A stretch of 6,897 nucleotides of DNA, taken from positions 1-6,897 of the forward strand of contig CACXFE010000139.1 of NCBI GenBank assembly GCA_902766855.1, in the 5' to 3' direction. Positions 6,852 to 6,897 of the stretch are shown here, piece by piece. The notes under the pieces are model-generated. The model ran no database searches. It had not been told where the DNA came from and saw only the letters and a program-made list of their open reading frames with translations. Both the position numbers and the translations under genes were made by a program. Positions within the stretch are counted from its first letter, which is position 1; the number at the start of each line of letters is the position of its first letter. This DNA comes from Oscillospiraceae bacterium. GTDB taxonomy: Bacteria; Bacillota; Clostridia; Oscillospirales; Acutalibacteraceae.

Positions 6852-6897
6852 GACTTAACAAGACGACTTGCATCAAACAAAACATTGTGTTTTAGGA
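6852..6897. other. Unassigned right edge
   Basis: A-rich sequence with a short weak hairpin, AAAACA-TTG-TGTTTT (6879-6893). I see no gene or clear promoter. Confidence 0.4.

Overview
The window looks like chromosomal DNA of a low-to-moderate GC Gram-positive anaerobe, most likely an uncultured gut Clostridia member. This is inferred from strong AAGGAG(G) ribosome binding sites before every complete gene, a class II xylose isomerase of the clostridial type, a FIVAR module, and a single-helix C-terminal surface anchor. No rRNA, tRNA, CRISPR array, insertion sequence or phage gene was seen.

Left half (1-4254, + strand): a two-gene unit for glycan breakdown. The first gene enters from the left edge without its start. 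It encodes a large surface protein with two similar N-terminal beta-rich modules, a GH71/GH99-like catalytic domain, a beta-rich domain, a FIVAR helical module, a Pro/Thr/Glu linker and a C-terminal transmembrane helix. It overlaps by one base (TAATG) a GH130 enzyme with no secretion signal. A simple reading is that the surface enzyme attacks a polysaccharide or glycoprotein glycan, possibly mannose-containing, and the cytoplasmic GH130 enzyme cleaves an imported beta-mannoside, probably by phosphorolysis. No transporter lies in the window.

Middle (4255-4358): the convergent ends of the GH130 gene and an AraC-type regulator gene flank a perfect 14-bp hairpin. It works best as a terminator for the minus strand and may be bidirectional.

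Right half (4359-6897): an AraC-family regulator (minus strand) is divergent from a full-length xylose isomerase gene, xylA (plus strand). The 225-bp gap holds a near-consensus promoter for the regulator (TTGCAA-N17-TATAGT) and a perfect dyad, TTTTGCAA-N6-TTGCAAAA, covering its -35 box. This suggests local control of both genes. xylA ends at a G-U-rich intrinsic terminator, so it appears monocistronic. A ribosome binding site and a seven-codon ORF follow, and the last 46 bases hold nothing I can identify.

I did not find a convincing new type of biological system. The most distinctive items are the multidomain anchored GH71/99-like protein, whose catalytic subfamily has little known biochemistry, and the dyad operator in the araC-xylA gap.
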